A stretch of 64,000 nt of DNA from Gnetum montanum (GCA_015680685.1 MNCI01000952.1:374383-438382); one strand, 5' to 3'; shown: positions 22,066-34,740, counted from the stretch's first letter. Made by a program: numbers and translations. Notes: a model not told the origin generated them from the letters alone.

Positions 22066-22908
22066 TGATGAGTGGCAAGGTACCCCTATGCCCAACCATA
22101 CAAATCATAGGCGTTCACATGCGATCCAATTGAATTTCGTAGACTTGAATTATTAAGTACGCTAGAGCTAAATGGTGAGTTTGTGTTGTTCATTCATTAT
22201 CTTCCTAGTCCCACTTGTAAAATGCAAGTGTATGGTTAAGTGTGACCGAGGCATAAGATTTTTATCATTTTATGTTTTATCAATTTGATTACCTAAAAAA
22301 ATAATGAAAATGAGAGTAAATAAATGCTAAGTGAACTATTGCCTAATTTAACCTAACACAAGTAGCTATCCCCACTTCTTGGACACATCCTGAACTTTAT
22401 GTAAACACTACTAGGTTGTCAAATGCTAACCGTTTCTGAGCTACCAAGTGTCACATATATGTTCAAATGGGTCGTGCCTATGTATTTTAATTAGTTGCTT
22501 AATTAATCAAAATTAATTGCTAAATGAATAACATTAAATGTGAATGACATAAAAACATCATGTATAAATGCATAAAGAAAGAAAGTTTCAAGTGCTACAA
22601 GGATGAATCAAAGAGCTCATCTATATTGCCAACACAATGGTGTGCTCAAGTACATAAATGCTTGAATAAAGATCTGATTACACTTAGACCTCTTGCTATG
22701 GGCACTTGGAAAATATTTTAACTCTCAAATGAAAAAACTACAAGAATTTTGCTACTTGACCTCCAAAAATACTTCCGAATCGTCTGTCCAAGGGTTATAT
22801 TTATAGGCCCAGGAGTATCCCACAATATCGCATGCCCGATATCACATCTTGGGGGTTCGATATTGTGACCACTTCGATATCAAAGCTTATGTAACACACG
22901 ATTCATTA
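22066..22908 (-). mobile_element. Solo LTR of the Tat/Athila-related family
   Basis: 843 bases starting TGATGAGTGGCAAGGTACCC and ending GATTCATTA, where relatives have CTCATCA. Flanks are GTTAT (22061-22065) and GTTAC (22909-22913), a TSD with one mismatch. No second LTR or internal sequence adjoins it, so it is most simply the product of recombination between two LTRs. Its TATA box is plus ATTTATA (22799-22805). GATATC motifs at 22838 and 22876 lie between TATA and the U3 edge, as in elements 2 and 3. Confidence 0.85.
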
Positions 22909-22989
22909 GTTACTATTCTAAATTTTCTATATTTTCATAATTAAATTATCTTCTATTGTAGCCCCTTTCTTAGACTTCTTGTCTATTAT

Positions 22990-23720
22990 GGACTTTTTTA
23001 TGAGGAATTAGAAATCCTCAAGTAAGAAACATTATTTAATTATTCTATTTAGTGAGAATACAAGGTTTTAAATTAAAGATATAGAGAAACTAATTACTTT
23101 ATGATTGAAGGCTTGACAGCCATCATCATCCTAACATTGTTCCAACAACATGGAATCAACAATATGAGTTAGATTTTTGGTTATTTCTAATTTCTTCATA
23201 TAGCCTTTAATCAATTTTCCATGTCTTTTTTGGTCTTCCTTTCAATGGATTTCTTGGAATAGTGATGTAGCAACCTTTTTTTTTATAAGCTCATTATTTT
23301 ATTTTCTTTACATATGCCCAAATCATCTAAGCTACCATTCTTGTAACTTATCTAAAACAAAAGTTATTCCAAGTCTTCCTATGATGTATGTATTGTGTAG
23401 CTTACCTATTTTGGTAACATTTAACATTCATTGAAGCATTCTGATTACTACCACACTAACTTATTATTCATGCCTCTTTTGTACTACCTAACATTTAGCA
23501 CCATATAAGATAGTAGGCCTGATTGCTATCCTGTAAAATTATCCCTCTAGTTTTATTAGTGTTCTTTTATCACGCAGAACACCAATAACCTATATTCATT
23601 TTGACCATCCTATCTCAATTCTTTTTCTTACATCTATATTAATTTCACCATCTGATTAGAGCATTAAACATAGGTAGTGGAACTATTTGTAGTAAGGAAA
23701 TCCATCTTAACCTCAATTCT
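22990..23720 (-). pseudogene. RTE-type LINE, ORF2 C-terminal remnant
   Basis: The minus strand reads VLRDKRTLIKLEG, then FYRIAIRPTILYGAKC, IRMLQ, LRWFGHM and a final QKRHGKLIKGYMKK. This order (cDKR.P.KLKGKFYRT..RP.mLYG.ECW, then LRWFGHv.RR, then KRGRGRPKKTW) is the familiar end of plant RTE-clade LINE proteins. It differs from the zf-RVT type at 4560-5706. Many stops and a frameshift make it dead. Confidence 0.75.
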
Positions 23721-26380
23721 TGTGATGTAAGACCTATATAAGGACACCTCAATATTATATATAGATGAAAGTGTCTTAGAGATCTATGTGATTCTTACTA
23801 CTAATGAAGTAAGATTTAGTCATAAGAATACTATATCATGTTTCCAAGCTAGAAGTTTTCAAAATAGCCATAAATTTCATAAAATTCTAAAAAAATCTTG
23901 TTCACCAAAAAGAATCAATCTAAATATTTATGAAATATTCATAAAACAAGTTGAGTAGATTTCTTACATAATGCAAACTTTTCTTAAATTAAGCATAGAA
24001 TAATTTGGGCATAGTTTTGATATAGTACAAAATAATTTAAATTAATCTTAGCTTAGTAATAAATCCAAATAAATTAAAAGCAAAAAGCAAGCTATCAGAA
24101 ACAAAAGACTTTAAAAAGCACTTTGTGTTAACATTATCGCATGCAAGGTGGAAGAATCTTCTAGAGATGAAAAAATCTCTAAAGGATTTCATTACTTGTG
24201 ATAGGACAACACTAGAATGCATTAGTGGCCTCTAGATCATTGTAGGGGTTCATGTTAAGCAATCCCCATACATGGCACAAACCAAGATCCTAAACCTTGA
24301 ATCAACCAGGAATCTTTCCAAGTGAGGGAAAGATTAGGTTGTTTCGCTAAGATAGGGAGGAAGTAAATAAGTATTTTAAATATTTGGGGCTTGTTGCTAG
24401 ACAACAAACTTAAGTGATCCTTCAATAATATGTCTTAGGAGCCATAAAGATGGCCATGCAAAGTTAAAATAAATTATCAAAGAAAGAAGAAGTATAAACA
24501 ATAAGAAATAACTTTGGAGTAGTGAAAGAGAATAATATGATCAAGATTATGGTCTTAGAATGAATCACATAACATTAAGCATGTAGGCACACAGATACAC
24601 TCATTCACCTCTTTTTTATCAAAGCCTCATCCCTTAAGAACATCTCTCAATGAGTGCACAAGAGTTGACCTAGGTTTGTCATAAGAATCATCCTAATTAA
24701 GGGTTATAGTACTCTTTTCTCTTTGACTCAAAGTAAGTCATGCATAAAGTTTTTTCTTGGAAAAATGAACCTTAAGAACCTCTCTTGATTGATAATAAGG
24801 TAAGAAGTCTATAAGATCTTTCCTTGTGTAGATCCATGTTCAAGAGTTGTTATTAGCCATCAAGTGTTTACTCATGATAGAAAGGAGGAACCTTCAAATA
24901 ATGATCATGGATACCCACCTAGAGATTAGGGAGTAGCTAAAATAGCTAAGCAAAAAAAAAACTTCTTAAATGGTTGATTCCACAAGTTATAATCAAAATT
25001 TTTCCAACTTTTGTAGGTCCAAAAAGCTTACTGTTGACAATGGTCCAAAATTATCCAACTTAACAAAAGTTAGAAAGACTTAATTTTTTCACATGATTAC
25101 TACTTGTATAATGTGGAAGAAGTAGCGTTCATCCAACTTTCTTTTTATCTCTTTGGTATAAAATGAACACCATCATCTTTCATTACTCCTCCATATCTTA
25201 CATAGTCACAATTATCCATAAAACCCTAACTATTAACATTGAATAGATTTACATTACTACAAGTAAGCACATTAGTATCATGGGAAGGAATGCTATCACA
25301 TGTGAGCCTGCTAAGTACATATATGTGCATGACTTCTTAGCTTGGATGTCATTTTGAACCAAATGTTGGGACCATTTCTTTAGCTATTTTTTCACATCTA
25401 TTTTTGGCATCAATGTAATCACCATTATAACTTTCAGCAATAATGATTTTAAGATGGGTCCAAAGTTTGTGGTATTTTTTTTAGTGTTAATTGGGAATTT
25501 CATTTAGCTAGTCATTAAAGAGATGTTCTTTCATAAATCTTCACTTGGAAAGCATAAAATTGTTATGGGATTTTCTTTAGAATGGCCCCTAGCCATCAAA
25601 AAATAAGGAAATTGATTGTAGATCTCATCTCTAGGAACCATGGAAGGTGTTGGCTAAAGTAATTTGCAAATTTATTTTTCAATATTCCAACTAGTTTACA
25701 AGGGTTCAACTTAATCTTATTAGGGTACTAAAAGATTTCCCAAGCATTAACATCTTGATGTTCTTGAAGGATGCAACAATGAAAGTGGTGGATAGGATAA
25801 AAGTCTTAGACCTTTCTTTCTTTGAACATGAGAATCGTTACCAAACATTAAGGTGTCAATGATGTAAAATTCTTGGAGGAAGACTAACAAATAGCCTTAT
25901 GTCATGAAAATTACATCCATTGTAGCTCTCTAATTAAATCAAATCATGACTACGCCTTTCCAAAAGCAACAAGGTTTTGTCCTATATGCATAATTGAAAA
26001 AGATACATGTTAAGGTTAGGTTCTGAAGGAAAGAATATTACGATGCTACATATTGATAAGGAGAAAAGCCCAGAGCCAATATTTAAAAATTTAAAATTAA
26101 AAGAAATGATGAATGTGGACTTTAACTTTCAAGGATTTGAAGAGAATTCCAACTCTAGTAAGCATTATACACCAAAGTCCACTATGGATTTTACCAAAGA
26201 GAAAGGTGACATGAGAAACATAAGACCTTGGACTTAAAGCTAGATGAAAGTAAAAGCTTTATCCTCAGTAGAGAGCTCCATAGACAATTATCTCTTAAAC
26301 CCAAGAAAGGAACAAGACAACATTGATCTTAACCTAAATACACATCATGATGGGGACATCAATTTGACTAATGTACCATC
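23721..26380. other. Intergenic, nothing recognised
   Basis: AT-rich, no recognisable domain. An open frame at 26007-26237 (plus, 76 codons, Lys/Glu-rich) resembles no family known to me. It could be the end of an ORF of the element whose possible LTR follows. Confidence 0.35.
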
Positions 26381-27778
26381 TCTCAAATGATTAGCTCTTT
26401 TCCTTGAGTTTTGGCATATTTGGAGGTGTTTTGAGCATATTTTGATGTGTTCAAAACTTTTGAGGTTAATGGGAACTTTTTTGGAGATGTCTTAAAGTTC
26501 CAAACCTTAAAATAAACATCTTTATTTCTGGCCATGCTAGGATAGACATGTCCCTTGGAGTATATAAATGTTTTCTCTGTAAGATAGATGTCTACCATAG
26601 GAGAAAAGGTGTCTTGTTTGGGCAATAGGCATCTACTCCTACTCCCAAACATCTTCTATGTTAAGGTTGATTTTAGGAAAGATGTCTATTATACCCAAAA
26701 GACATCTATTCTAGATATCTTTGTACTTAAGGAAGGTGTTCTCTTCTCTTCAAATACATCTTATACAGATTTCAATAGACTTTAAATTGAATTGTAATGT
26801 GGATGGAAGATGTAAGGTTACTTGGAAAACTATAAAGAGGCATCAAGGCCTAAGCCTAAGGATGGAGATTGAGAGGAAAGGTCTCCCAAGTTTGAGATGA
26901 AGAAAGGTTCCTAAGGTGCCTCAAGAAAGAAAGGGAGAGAGTGGCATGAGAAAGGAGGGTTGAGCTCTTCTATAGAACTCTTATTTATGAGCCATTTGGC
27001 CATTGTGTGAGAGAGATAGTTCTTGTTAATTGTGGGACTCAATGTGTGTCTTCGTAAGAGAGTGAGGAGTGAGTGATCATCATGGATGATCTACTTCTTT
27101 TGAGTGTGAAGTGAGGGTTTGATTGAATTACTTATCTATCCTTTGAAGTATGTACTTTCTTTATGCTTGTACTTTTATTTTTGGCATGAATAAAGAAGTC
27201 TTTCATTCTTATTTAAGCTTTGAGTCATTGAGATCTTTAATTCATTGAGTTCAAAGGCCATTTAAGGTTGAATTATGTTTTGAATTAGGTAGGAAGTTTT
27301 AGATCCTTACTAGATTAGTATTAGATTATTTGGTTGTAGACAAGTTAATCCAAGTGGAGAATCCTCATCTCAATTGCAATGAATCACTTTATTTTCTCAA
27401 GTTTGACTTAAATTGCCAATTTCTTATCTCTTCCTTAGGGTTTGAAAAAAAAGTTCCTTTGATCTTAAGTCTATCATATCTTTAAATTCTTAGAAAATAA
27501 TTATAGAACCAAATATCCATTGAATTGTAGTAGCCAATATTTATAAGAATTTTAAGAATTACATCTGGGTTTTCATATCTTAAGTGGACTCTATTTGGGT
27601 ACTCTAAAAGTAGTTATGGGTACTATTGATTTCTTGAAATTTTCTTAGGGTTATTTGGAAATTTTATCCATATTTTTGAAATTGGTTGTAGGTATTTGTA
27701 TTTTTTGCTTATAACTTGAAGAAGGGTTATGGGTATTATCATTCTTATGTTGCTTGCGATTGTGTTGTAATTTCAAGT
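26381..27778 (+). repeat. Possible LTR/5' UTR of an unidentified gypsy element
   Basis: Precedes a gag-like start at 27779. Bases 26450-26770 hold about twelve degenerate GATGTCT/AGACATCT motifs. A plausible poly(A) context, CATGAATAAAGAAG, is at 27184-27197. No matching second copy or clear TG...CA edges were found, so the LTR reading is tentative. Confidence 0.3.
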
Positions 27779-28190
27779 ATGACACCCAAGAAGAAACTAG
27801 TTTAAGGTTTAACCAAGGACATGTAAGACTTGATGGATGCTCTCAAAATTCTTGTGGAAAGAATAGAGAGATTATCTTCTAAGCATCAAGGAAAGAAAGA
27901 ATATGAAGTGTTTAATAAAGTAGAGACCAATGAGAACATAAGTTTTCAAGCATCTCTTATTGGATAAGGAAGTGCATAATACTTAAAGGTTTCAAGGATT
28001 GAAACCAAGACTTCATCAAAGGGATCAAGACACCTTCAAAATCCAAGATGGTACATGCTGTTGATCAAGGAGAGTTCCTACCTTCTACATCATGGAGGGT
28101 TAAGGATCAAAGCCAAATGAGAGGTCAAGATTAAGGGACTTCTTCAAGAAGTATCAAGAGCACCACTCAAAAACATTTACTAAACATTAT
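27779..28190 (+). pseudogene. Start of a gag-like ORF, truncated
   Basis: ATG at 27779 opens MTPKKKLV, then after stops LMDALKILVERIERLSSKHQ, a short amphipathic helix typical of gag N-termini. It reads with stops for about 130 codons and then loses meaning before element B begins at 28348. No continuation was recognised beyond element B (after 54476). Confidence 0.4.
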
Positions 28191-28347
28191 TTATAACTTC
28201 AAAGAATAATTTCATATTTGTCATGATCTTTCATAGTTAAAAAAACTTTATACCAAATATCAAAATATAATGGTAAAGGGTAAGACATGAAACTGAAAAT
28301 GAGCTCATTTTTATCAACCATTTGAACACCATATCCTAAATTTTTCA

Positions 28348-28898
28348 TGAGTCTTCTAGTAGCATTTTATTAGTCCATTGTAAGCCTTAGACTCAAGAAA
28401 TGTTTCACGCATCCCATATTTGTAGTTCTAGCATGTTCAATTCGGGTTTATATCTCCTATGCATGCACTATTGCATTTTGTATTATACTTCCATGTGCAT
28501 ATTGTAAATTCCTTAGGATGTTTTTGGCTTGTTTAGGCTCTCTAAGACCCTTTTGACATGTTTCCCAATGTTTTGGCTTTTATCTTGAAGTGTGGTAGAG
28601 GGGGGAGGAGGGTGTACGTTAACTACCCTACATAAGTGCAATCCCTACCTCAACTCAAGGGTGCTAATGCACCCAGCCCACTTCACCTATAGTGAAAATG
28701 GGATCAGTTAAGGTTACATTAACAAATATTCATTAACACTTAGGCACTAATGAACTTGTACTATTACTTTATAAAAATTATAAATACTTAGGATAATTTT
28801 TCATACATATCTAAGTCATAATATTCATTTCATTTAGGCTTTTGGTGTTCAGTTTATGTGAAGAGATCCTCCTCCCATAGGTAAGTTGCTTTTGTTTC
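28348..28898 (+). repeat. Element B 5' LTR, first part
   Basis: Collinear with 53123 onward. TATAAATA at 28779-28786 matches the copy at 53580-53587. The LTR breaks at 28898 within GGTAAGTTG...TTTC and resumes at 35953. Bases 28894-28898 (GTTTC) form the TSD of element 2. Confidence 0.85.
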
Positions 28899-29725
28899 TG
28901 ATGGGACACGATATCGCATGGGCCATGATATCATGTCCGCCACGATATCTCATCCCCCGCGATATCGCGTACGCGATATCACAGTGCGCCGCCAAATCTA
29001 TAAATAAGAGATGGCTCTCCCTTGTTTCTAAATCTAGGCCTAGACCATAGCAAAACTCTGGCAATTTTACCTCTCCAGAGATAGAATAATTTCCATGTGC
29101 CCGCAGTAGGAGCTCCAAAGTGAACAGATCTTTATTCGAGCAAATATTGTACTTGAACATAAGTTTGTGTACTACAATAAAGACGAACTTCTTAGATAAA
29201 CCTTGTAGTGCATGGAATAGGCTAAATAGGAATTTATTTACTATTATTTATTGTTCATCATTTGATTGCTTTATTAGTCATTAAATCTCTCTCAACCCTT
29301 CTCTCCTAGTTAAGTGCATTCAGTACGACTGCTTCGAGCACATGCGTTACACTTGGTGATCCCAGCAACGAATAGCATTTGGTAACCAAGGTTGCATTGG
29401 TTCAGGGTGTGAACAGTAAGTGGGAATAGATACTGATGCTAGGTTAATTAAGACTTAGTTAGTTAGTTAAGGTTAGTTAATTAGTCTCTTCATCCTTCAC
29501 CTCATTAGCATAGGAGATAAACAAAAAAGATATAAAAATCATATACCTCAAACTTACTTAACCATACAACCGTGACAAATACAAGTAATTCTGGGAAGAC
29601 AACGAATGATTAACCTTAAGTGTTCCATGAGGCATGTAGGCACTTAGTCTGTGGAGTTCAACCAGATTGTGTGTGTAACACTCGTATTTGTATGGTTGAG
29701 TGTAGGGGTACCTCGCCACTCATCA
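28899..29725 (+). repeat. Element 2, 5' LTR
   Basis: 827 bases. Five GATATC palindromes fall in 28910-28980, the last two forming a 20-base perfect palindrome (28961-28980). A TATA box, TATAAAT, follows at 28999-29005, predicting transcription from about 29030. The 3' edge TGTAGGGGTACCTCGCCACT is the most conserved part of the LTR family. Confidence 0.9.
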
Positions 29726-29726
29726 T

Positions 29727-29744
29727 TGGCGTCATTGCCAGGGA
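29727..29744 (+). promoter_or_regulatory. Element 2 primer-binding site, tRNA-Asp type
   Basis: TGGCGTCATTGCCAGGGA, one base after the LTR. Three mismatches to the tRNA-Asp complement, all C to T or G to A. Confidence 0.85.
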
Positions 29745-29867
29745 CTAAGTGTTTGTGCGCTAAGTAGAACATAGGAAATTACTCACATTGTTGGGAGCTT
29801 AAACGAACCTTAGAGTTAATTAAATGAAAAATTATATAATGGTTAATCAGCACACTGACAAGACATA

Positions 29868-32216
29868 ATGTCTTCTTCTTCTTCTCATAAGAGCACTTCA
29901 CCACCTAGGGATCATACAAGAAACAGTCGGCAGTCTAAAACACATAACCAAAATCCACTAGTTCCTCAACAACACCGAGTGGTATACACCCATCCTGATG
30001 AGTATATATTGGATTTTAGATTTATCCTCCATCAGGACGAACAATTGCATTGGAGAGATTTGCAAGGTAACATAGTGTTACCTCCAAATCGGGTAGTCCC
30101 TGACATGCTTCTTCATGCTCTTGCACGGATAGGCATGACACAGCTATACGCTGAGTATGTTATAGGTGATTTTGACACAAGGGATTACCATCCCACAATA
30201 GCACAACGTATAAGGGACTCAAGGCAGGAGAGCCACCATACATTGTTGAAGAGCAAAGGGGTCCCGCATGTCCTAAGTGAAATTGGAGATGGTGAACCAC
30301 TTATAACGGGTTCTCCATAAAATGATGTTTCCCCTCCTAACGATAGTGAGGAGGTGGGGTATTAGAACCTACCTCCATGATACACAATCCTAGTTCTGAT
30401 CCCCGTGAACGCCAGCTGTTCACTAAGGGAACAAAAACACATGACAAGGACGGGCACTCAGATCATCATCATGATTCGGGCTGAAGCCACAGAAGAGAAG
30501 GTAGGAAACATCATCATGGAGAAGGTTCTCCTTCTTCTTCCCCTTCATCACATCATTCACCCTCTCCTTCCACATCAGGGCGCAGTCATCAAGAGCATAA
30601 CAGTGAGGATAAGGGTAAGCGAAATGAGAGACCTTGACGAGAGAGTCGAGAGAGAGGACGAGGGTAGTCTAGAGAGTCTAGGCATGAAATAAGGGAAAGT
30701 AGGGAACAACATAGGCATCATAGACTTCATGAAAGAGATGATCATGACAAATGCCTACTTGCCACCCAAAGTATGCTAGATATTACAGAGGTAGTGAGAA
30801 TACCCACAAGCCATCAAAAGGACAGTCGGATCAAGAGATTAGACATGAACAATATTCCATGATTCAAAGGAGGATACAACGCTGATTCGCAAAATCATTT
30901 ACAGGCATTCCATGATGCCTACGCCTTGCAGAACATAGAAAACAAGTGGCAAAAATTAAAGTTCTTTCCTAGGACACTCATAAAGGAAGCAAAGAGTTGG
31001 TACTAGTCCTTAGAACCAGAAACCATTAGGAGGTGAAGTACGATGTTAGAACTCTTCAACAATAAATATCAAACGTACTCCAAAGTGTCTAACTTGTGTA
31101 AGTAGATCCAAGGATGGAAGCAAGGTACTCACAAACCCTTGGATGCTGCCATGGGCCACTACTATGCATTGCTACATCATTACTCGAGCCATGGGTACGC
31201 ACAACGGGATCAACTACGCCACCTCATAGATGGGCTAAGATATGAAACTAGGAGAATCCTTGGGACTTATGCCCAAGGGAGATTATTAGAACTTAGATCC
31301 CATGAAGTTCATCAATTTTTGGAGCAAGTAGCAAAGGAAGAAGGGGAGCTACAGAAAAGAGAAAGCGCAGAAGAATATAACCGTGATCCTTCCCTCCAGA
31401 AAAGGGGAGTGAGATTCTGCGATGAAGAGGATGAGTCACCACTCAAAGAGTTGGTGAATAGAAAAACCTTACCACTTCAGAAGTTAACAACGGAGGTATC
31501 GACTAAGGTAGATGAAATATGGAGCTCCTTAGATAGTAAAATTGAAACTGTCCTAGAGATTGTAGAGGAGTCTAAGGAGGAATGAATTAGTGACAAGGAC
31601 AAGAAAAAGTGGAGAGATTCAAGCCATGCACGTGACAAGGGTAAAGGAAAAATGAACATCACCGATGAGGTTGTGGATTCTGACACAAACAATGACCATG
31701 GATGTGAGATCTACCAATATGACCATCCCAAGGGATGTTGTCCAATCATCGCACATCTACAAGAGTCTTGGGTGTATGCACTCAACCCAAGATTCAACAG
31801 ACGGCAAACACCCTGAAGGTTACCTTATCCCCAAGGTAACCCAAGGTAGTTCCACCAACTGTTAACATATTATCCAAGTGGAACACTACCACAACCTATC
31901 GGGCAACACCAGCAATGGCAACACCCACAGTCATGGGGGATGCCACAGCCTCGACAAAAATACCCTTACCGGCAACCAAATCTTTATGGCTATTACGTGT
32001 AGCAACCAGTTTCTCCAAGTGACTCTATGGGTCACACAACCCTGCAACGTCACTACCAAGTTCGGGAGTACTTTAGAAGGACTCCTTTTCCTCTGGGAGA
32101 TGCTCCACATCCATACCATCCTCCAAATCCATCTGCCACTCTTAAGCCGGTAGTTCCCATACCACTCACTCCAACAATGCAAGTGGAACTCCCCACTCAA
32201 CTGTACTAACGTAATG
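29868..32216 (+). pseudogene. Element 2 gag
   Basis: ATG at 29868 opens MSSSSSHKSTSPPRDHTRNS, nearly identical to the gag start of element 3. The first 150 codons are open to a TAA near 30318. A Ser/Arg/His/Asp-rich linker and a frameshift follow. The capsid-like core is in another frame (30845-31582), with STMLELFNNKYQTYSKVSNL and LRHLIDGLRYETRRILGTYA. A long helical stretch (TEVSTKVDEIWSSLDSKIET) then leads to a possible zinc-binding site CEIYQYDHPKGCC (about 31702-31740) and a Gln/Pro/His-rich tail. Several stops make it non-functional. Confidence 0.8.
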
Positions 32217-32389
32217 CTATGAGAGCTGTGAACCTTCAACCCACTGCTGGTTCTGATAACTGCAAGAAGAGAAGACCTTTCTTTAGAACCAAAAGCCTAG
32301 ACAAGCTCTCACAACCACAAGCGGTTGAGTTTGTGTATGCTTCTCCAACAAATAAGGCTTCAGAGCACCCTTCAATCCAACAATAGAGC

Positions 32390-33043
32390 TCAACACACAT
32401 GGTTATGTTAACACATACCATAACCAACTGGATCAAGGAAGGCCACCTTCCTAGGAAACCATCTGACCTTGGAAGTCCCTTAATCTATCTCCAAGTTTCC
32501 AGAAACGAACCTCAAAAGGCTCTTCTTGACTCAGGTTCCAGAGTCAACTTAATCTCACAAGAAATGTGTCAAGCCTAGAACCTACCCCAACACAAGAAGA
32601 TCAACATTCAACTAGAGCTGGCTAACTAGTCCATCACCATTCCCTTGGGATTGGTGGAGGACACAATTACCACTATGTGTGGTTGGTCATACCCAGCTGA
32701 TTTCCTAGTGATAGAGGTCAACAGCAACAAAGGGGACTTCCCAACTATAATGGAAAGGGCATGGCTAAGTACAATAGATGCATGCCTAGGGATTCACAAT
32801 CTTTCCTTGGAAATATCTAAGGTAAACATTTATGGAAAGATCGAGAAGAAGAAAGTTCCATGCATCGCATACAGTGACTCATTGAGTGATGACATGGACG
32901 AATGCTCAGCACCACCTACATGCAACCAATGTGCCCTAGAAACTTTGAGACAAAGGTGCCTGTATGTAGCAACCACACAACAAGTGGACACCCTGTGGTT
33001 GACAGCTAATCAAAAGAGCAACCGACCAACAATCATGGAATGA
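32390..33043 (+). pseudogene. Element 2 retroviral-type aspartic protease
   Basis: ALLDSGSRVNLISQEM (32519 on) carries the DSG active-site motif of plant gypsy proteases, followed by LGLVEDTITTMCGWSYPADF, a typical flap and second-strand region. The frame is open from 32645 to the TGA at 33041-33043, with stops earlier. It shares the capsid frame, so it was probably made as a Gag-Pro fusion. No reverse transcriptase follows; homology to element 3 continues to about 33220. Confidence 0.75.
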
Positions 33044-33220
33044 ACTGGGGGAATAACTCATGCCCATAACGAAAGCATAGATACATTGGAATATGAGTGT
33101 TGCCAACGTCCACCCCTTAACCTAAAAACATCAATTGGGAGAAGTCGGACACTTCTAAGAAATTCAAATAGGTGTTCATTATTTTGGATCTCTCCCTTTC
33201 CATTCAGTCATGGGGAAGAT

Positions 33221-34740
33221 GGCAACCTATGCTAATCATTTGGGGCCCTCAGTTCTTTTAAGTTTTTGTTTTACACATTTTTGTTTTACATATTTCTTTA
33301 ACTTTTCTTATTTTTTGTTTTACAACATCGTTATACTTTTCCATTTCTTGTGTGTGTGTGTGTGTGTGTGTTATCCATCTTGTAAGTTTGTCACCCAATA
33401 AGTGTTCTTAATGATGGTATAAACTGTTTTCATCGATTGCTAATGTTTGGTTTTTACCTCTAAGTTACGATGTTGATACTAAGGTATGTTTCTTTTGATA
33501 TGACAGGCAATGAGTCCATTTCATCCATTCATCCACAATTTTCTATGGTCTCTCTCGGTTTAGAAATGTACAATCCCTTTCTAATAAGAACTATAATGAA
33601 TCGGTGACTTGGCATTTCTCAAACTAAGAAAGGACTCAAGGATTGAAAAGGGTGTGACTTCAAGAGAACTTGATGCATTTGTGTTGGCCATTCTCTTGGG
33701 TGCTTGGATGTATTCTTCTTGAGTTTTCCTACCGTTTTGATGTTACTTAATTATCGGGAAGCTGAGCAAATAAAAATAACAAAGTCTTCGCATGGTGTGG
33801 TTCTCACGTATAAACACATAAGATAAAACAAAAAATAAAAAAAACAAAAAAATGAGAATTCAAAGAAAACCCCTTATAAGAAATAATCATTTGGGCTACA
33901 AGCATTAGTTATGGAACTAAAATAAAAATGTTCCCTCTAACTAAGGCCCTTCTCGCTTCATATTCTCTCCTCCTTGTTTCGTCGGAATGGTGGTGGCTCT
34001 TGGGTGAAGGCATTCTTGTTACTCCAAGGGGATGGATTGGCCAAATGCATTAATGCGAAGTCACTGGATGTGGTTTGTTTGAGGCTGGACTTGGAATGGG
34101 ATCTACTAAGTCACTTTAACCATGAAACACACAAGGGGCTGTCCACCACCTTATTCTTGGGATTCCATTCCATTCTCTTCTCTCCATCCTTCTCTCCATT
34201 GTTCACCTGATTGCCGGTTGTATCATTAGTGTATATTTTGATTGATGCATTGTTTTCTTTTTGGTAAATTCTTGCGGTTAAGACTTTAACTCTTGTTCCA
34301 AATGAAATTCCTAGAGCCTACGGACTCTTTGAATGTGGGTTTGTCAGGGCATTAAGGGCATGAGCCTACTTTGGGGAGGACCCACTGGCATTCCTATTTG
34401 TTGCACCAGTTAAATTATTTCCCTTAGCATTTTTGTAATTAATTTTATCTTATTCATTTCCATCTTGACATCCATCTCATCGATGTTATAGTTATCTCTT
34501 TTTCTCCATCTTTCTTATTCTTTTTGTTTTTCCATTCTATCACTACCAAAGGTTCGCTCTTAGTCATGGGGGTCCATACCCAAATTTTTTCGATTTTCTC
34601 CTAACCCCTACACCTTTAGTAGTCACCACTATGATATCTTCAAATTCGTATCAGCCATACCACAACTCAGCCAATGGACCTTTCACCGAAGCAACATATA
34701 AATTGCAATGTGATTCATTTACCCTTGCTAATATAAGACT
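33221..34740 (+). other. Element 2 non-coding tract
   Basis: Replaces pol. Blocks such as AAAGGGTGTGACTTCAAGAG (about 33650) and TGGTGTGGTTCTCACG (about 33795) recur reverse-complemented in elements 3 (about 42315-42480) and 4 (about 61865-62000). A GT run lies at 33350-33371, and AGTCATGGGG motifs lie at 33206-33215 and 34562-34572. Plus-strand frames here are short and unrecognised. Confidence 0.55.

Noticed and set aside
28910-28980. CRISPR-like or satellite array from the GATATC repeats
   Set aside because: Units are short palindromes with unequal spacing inside an LTR of a plant element; no direct repeats with unique spacers.
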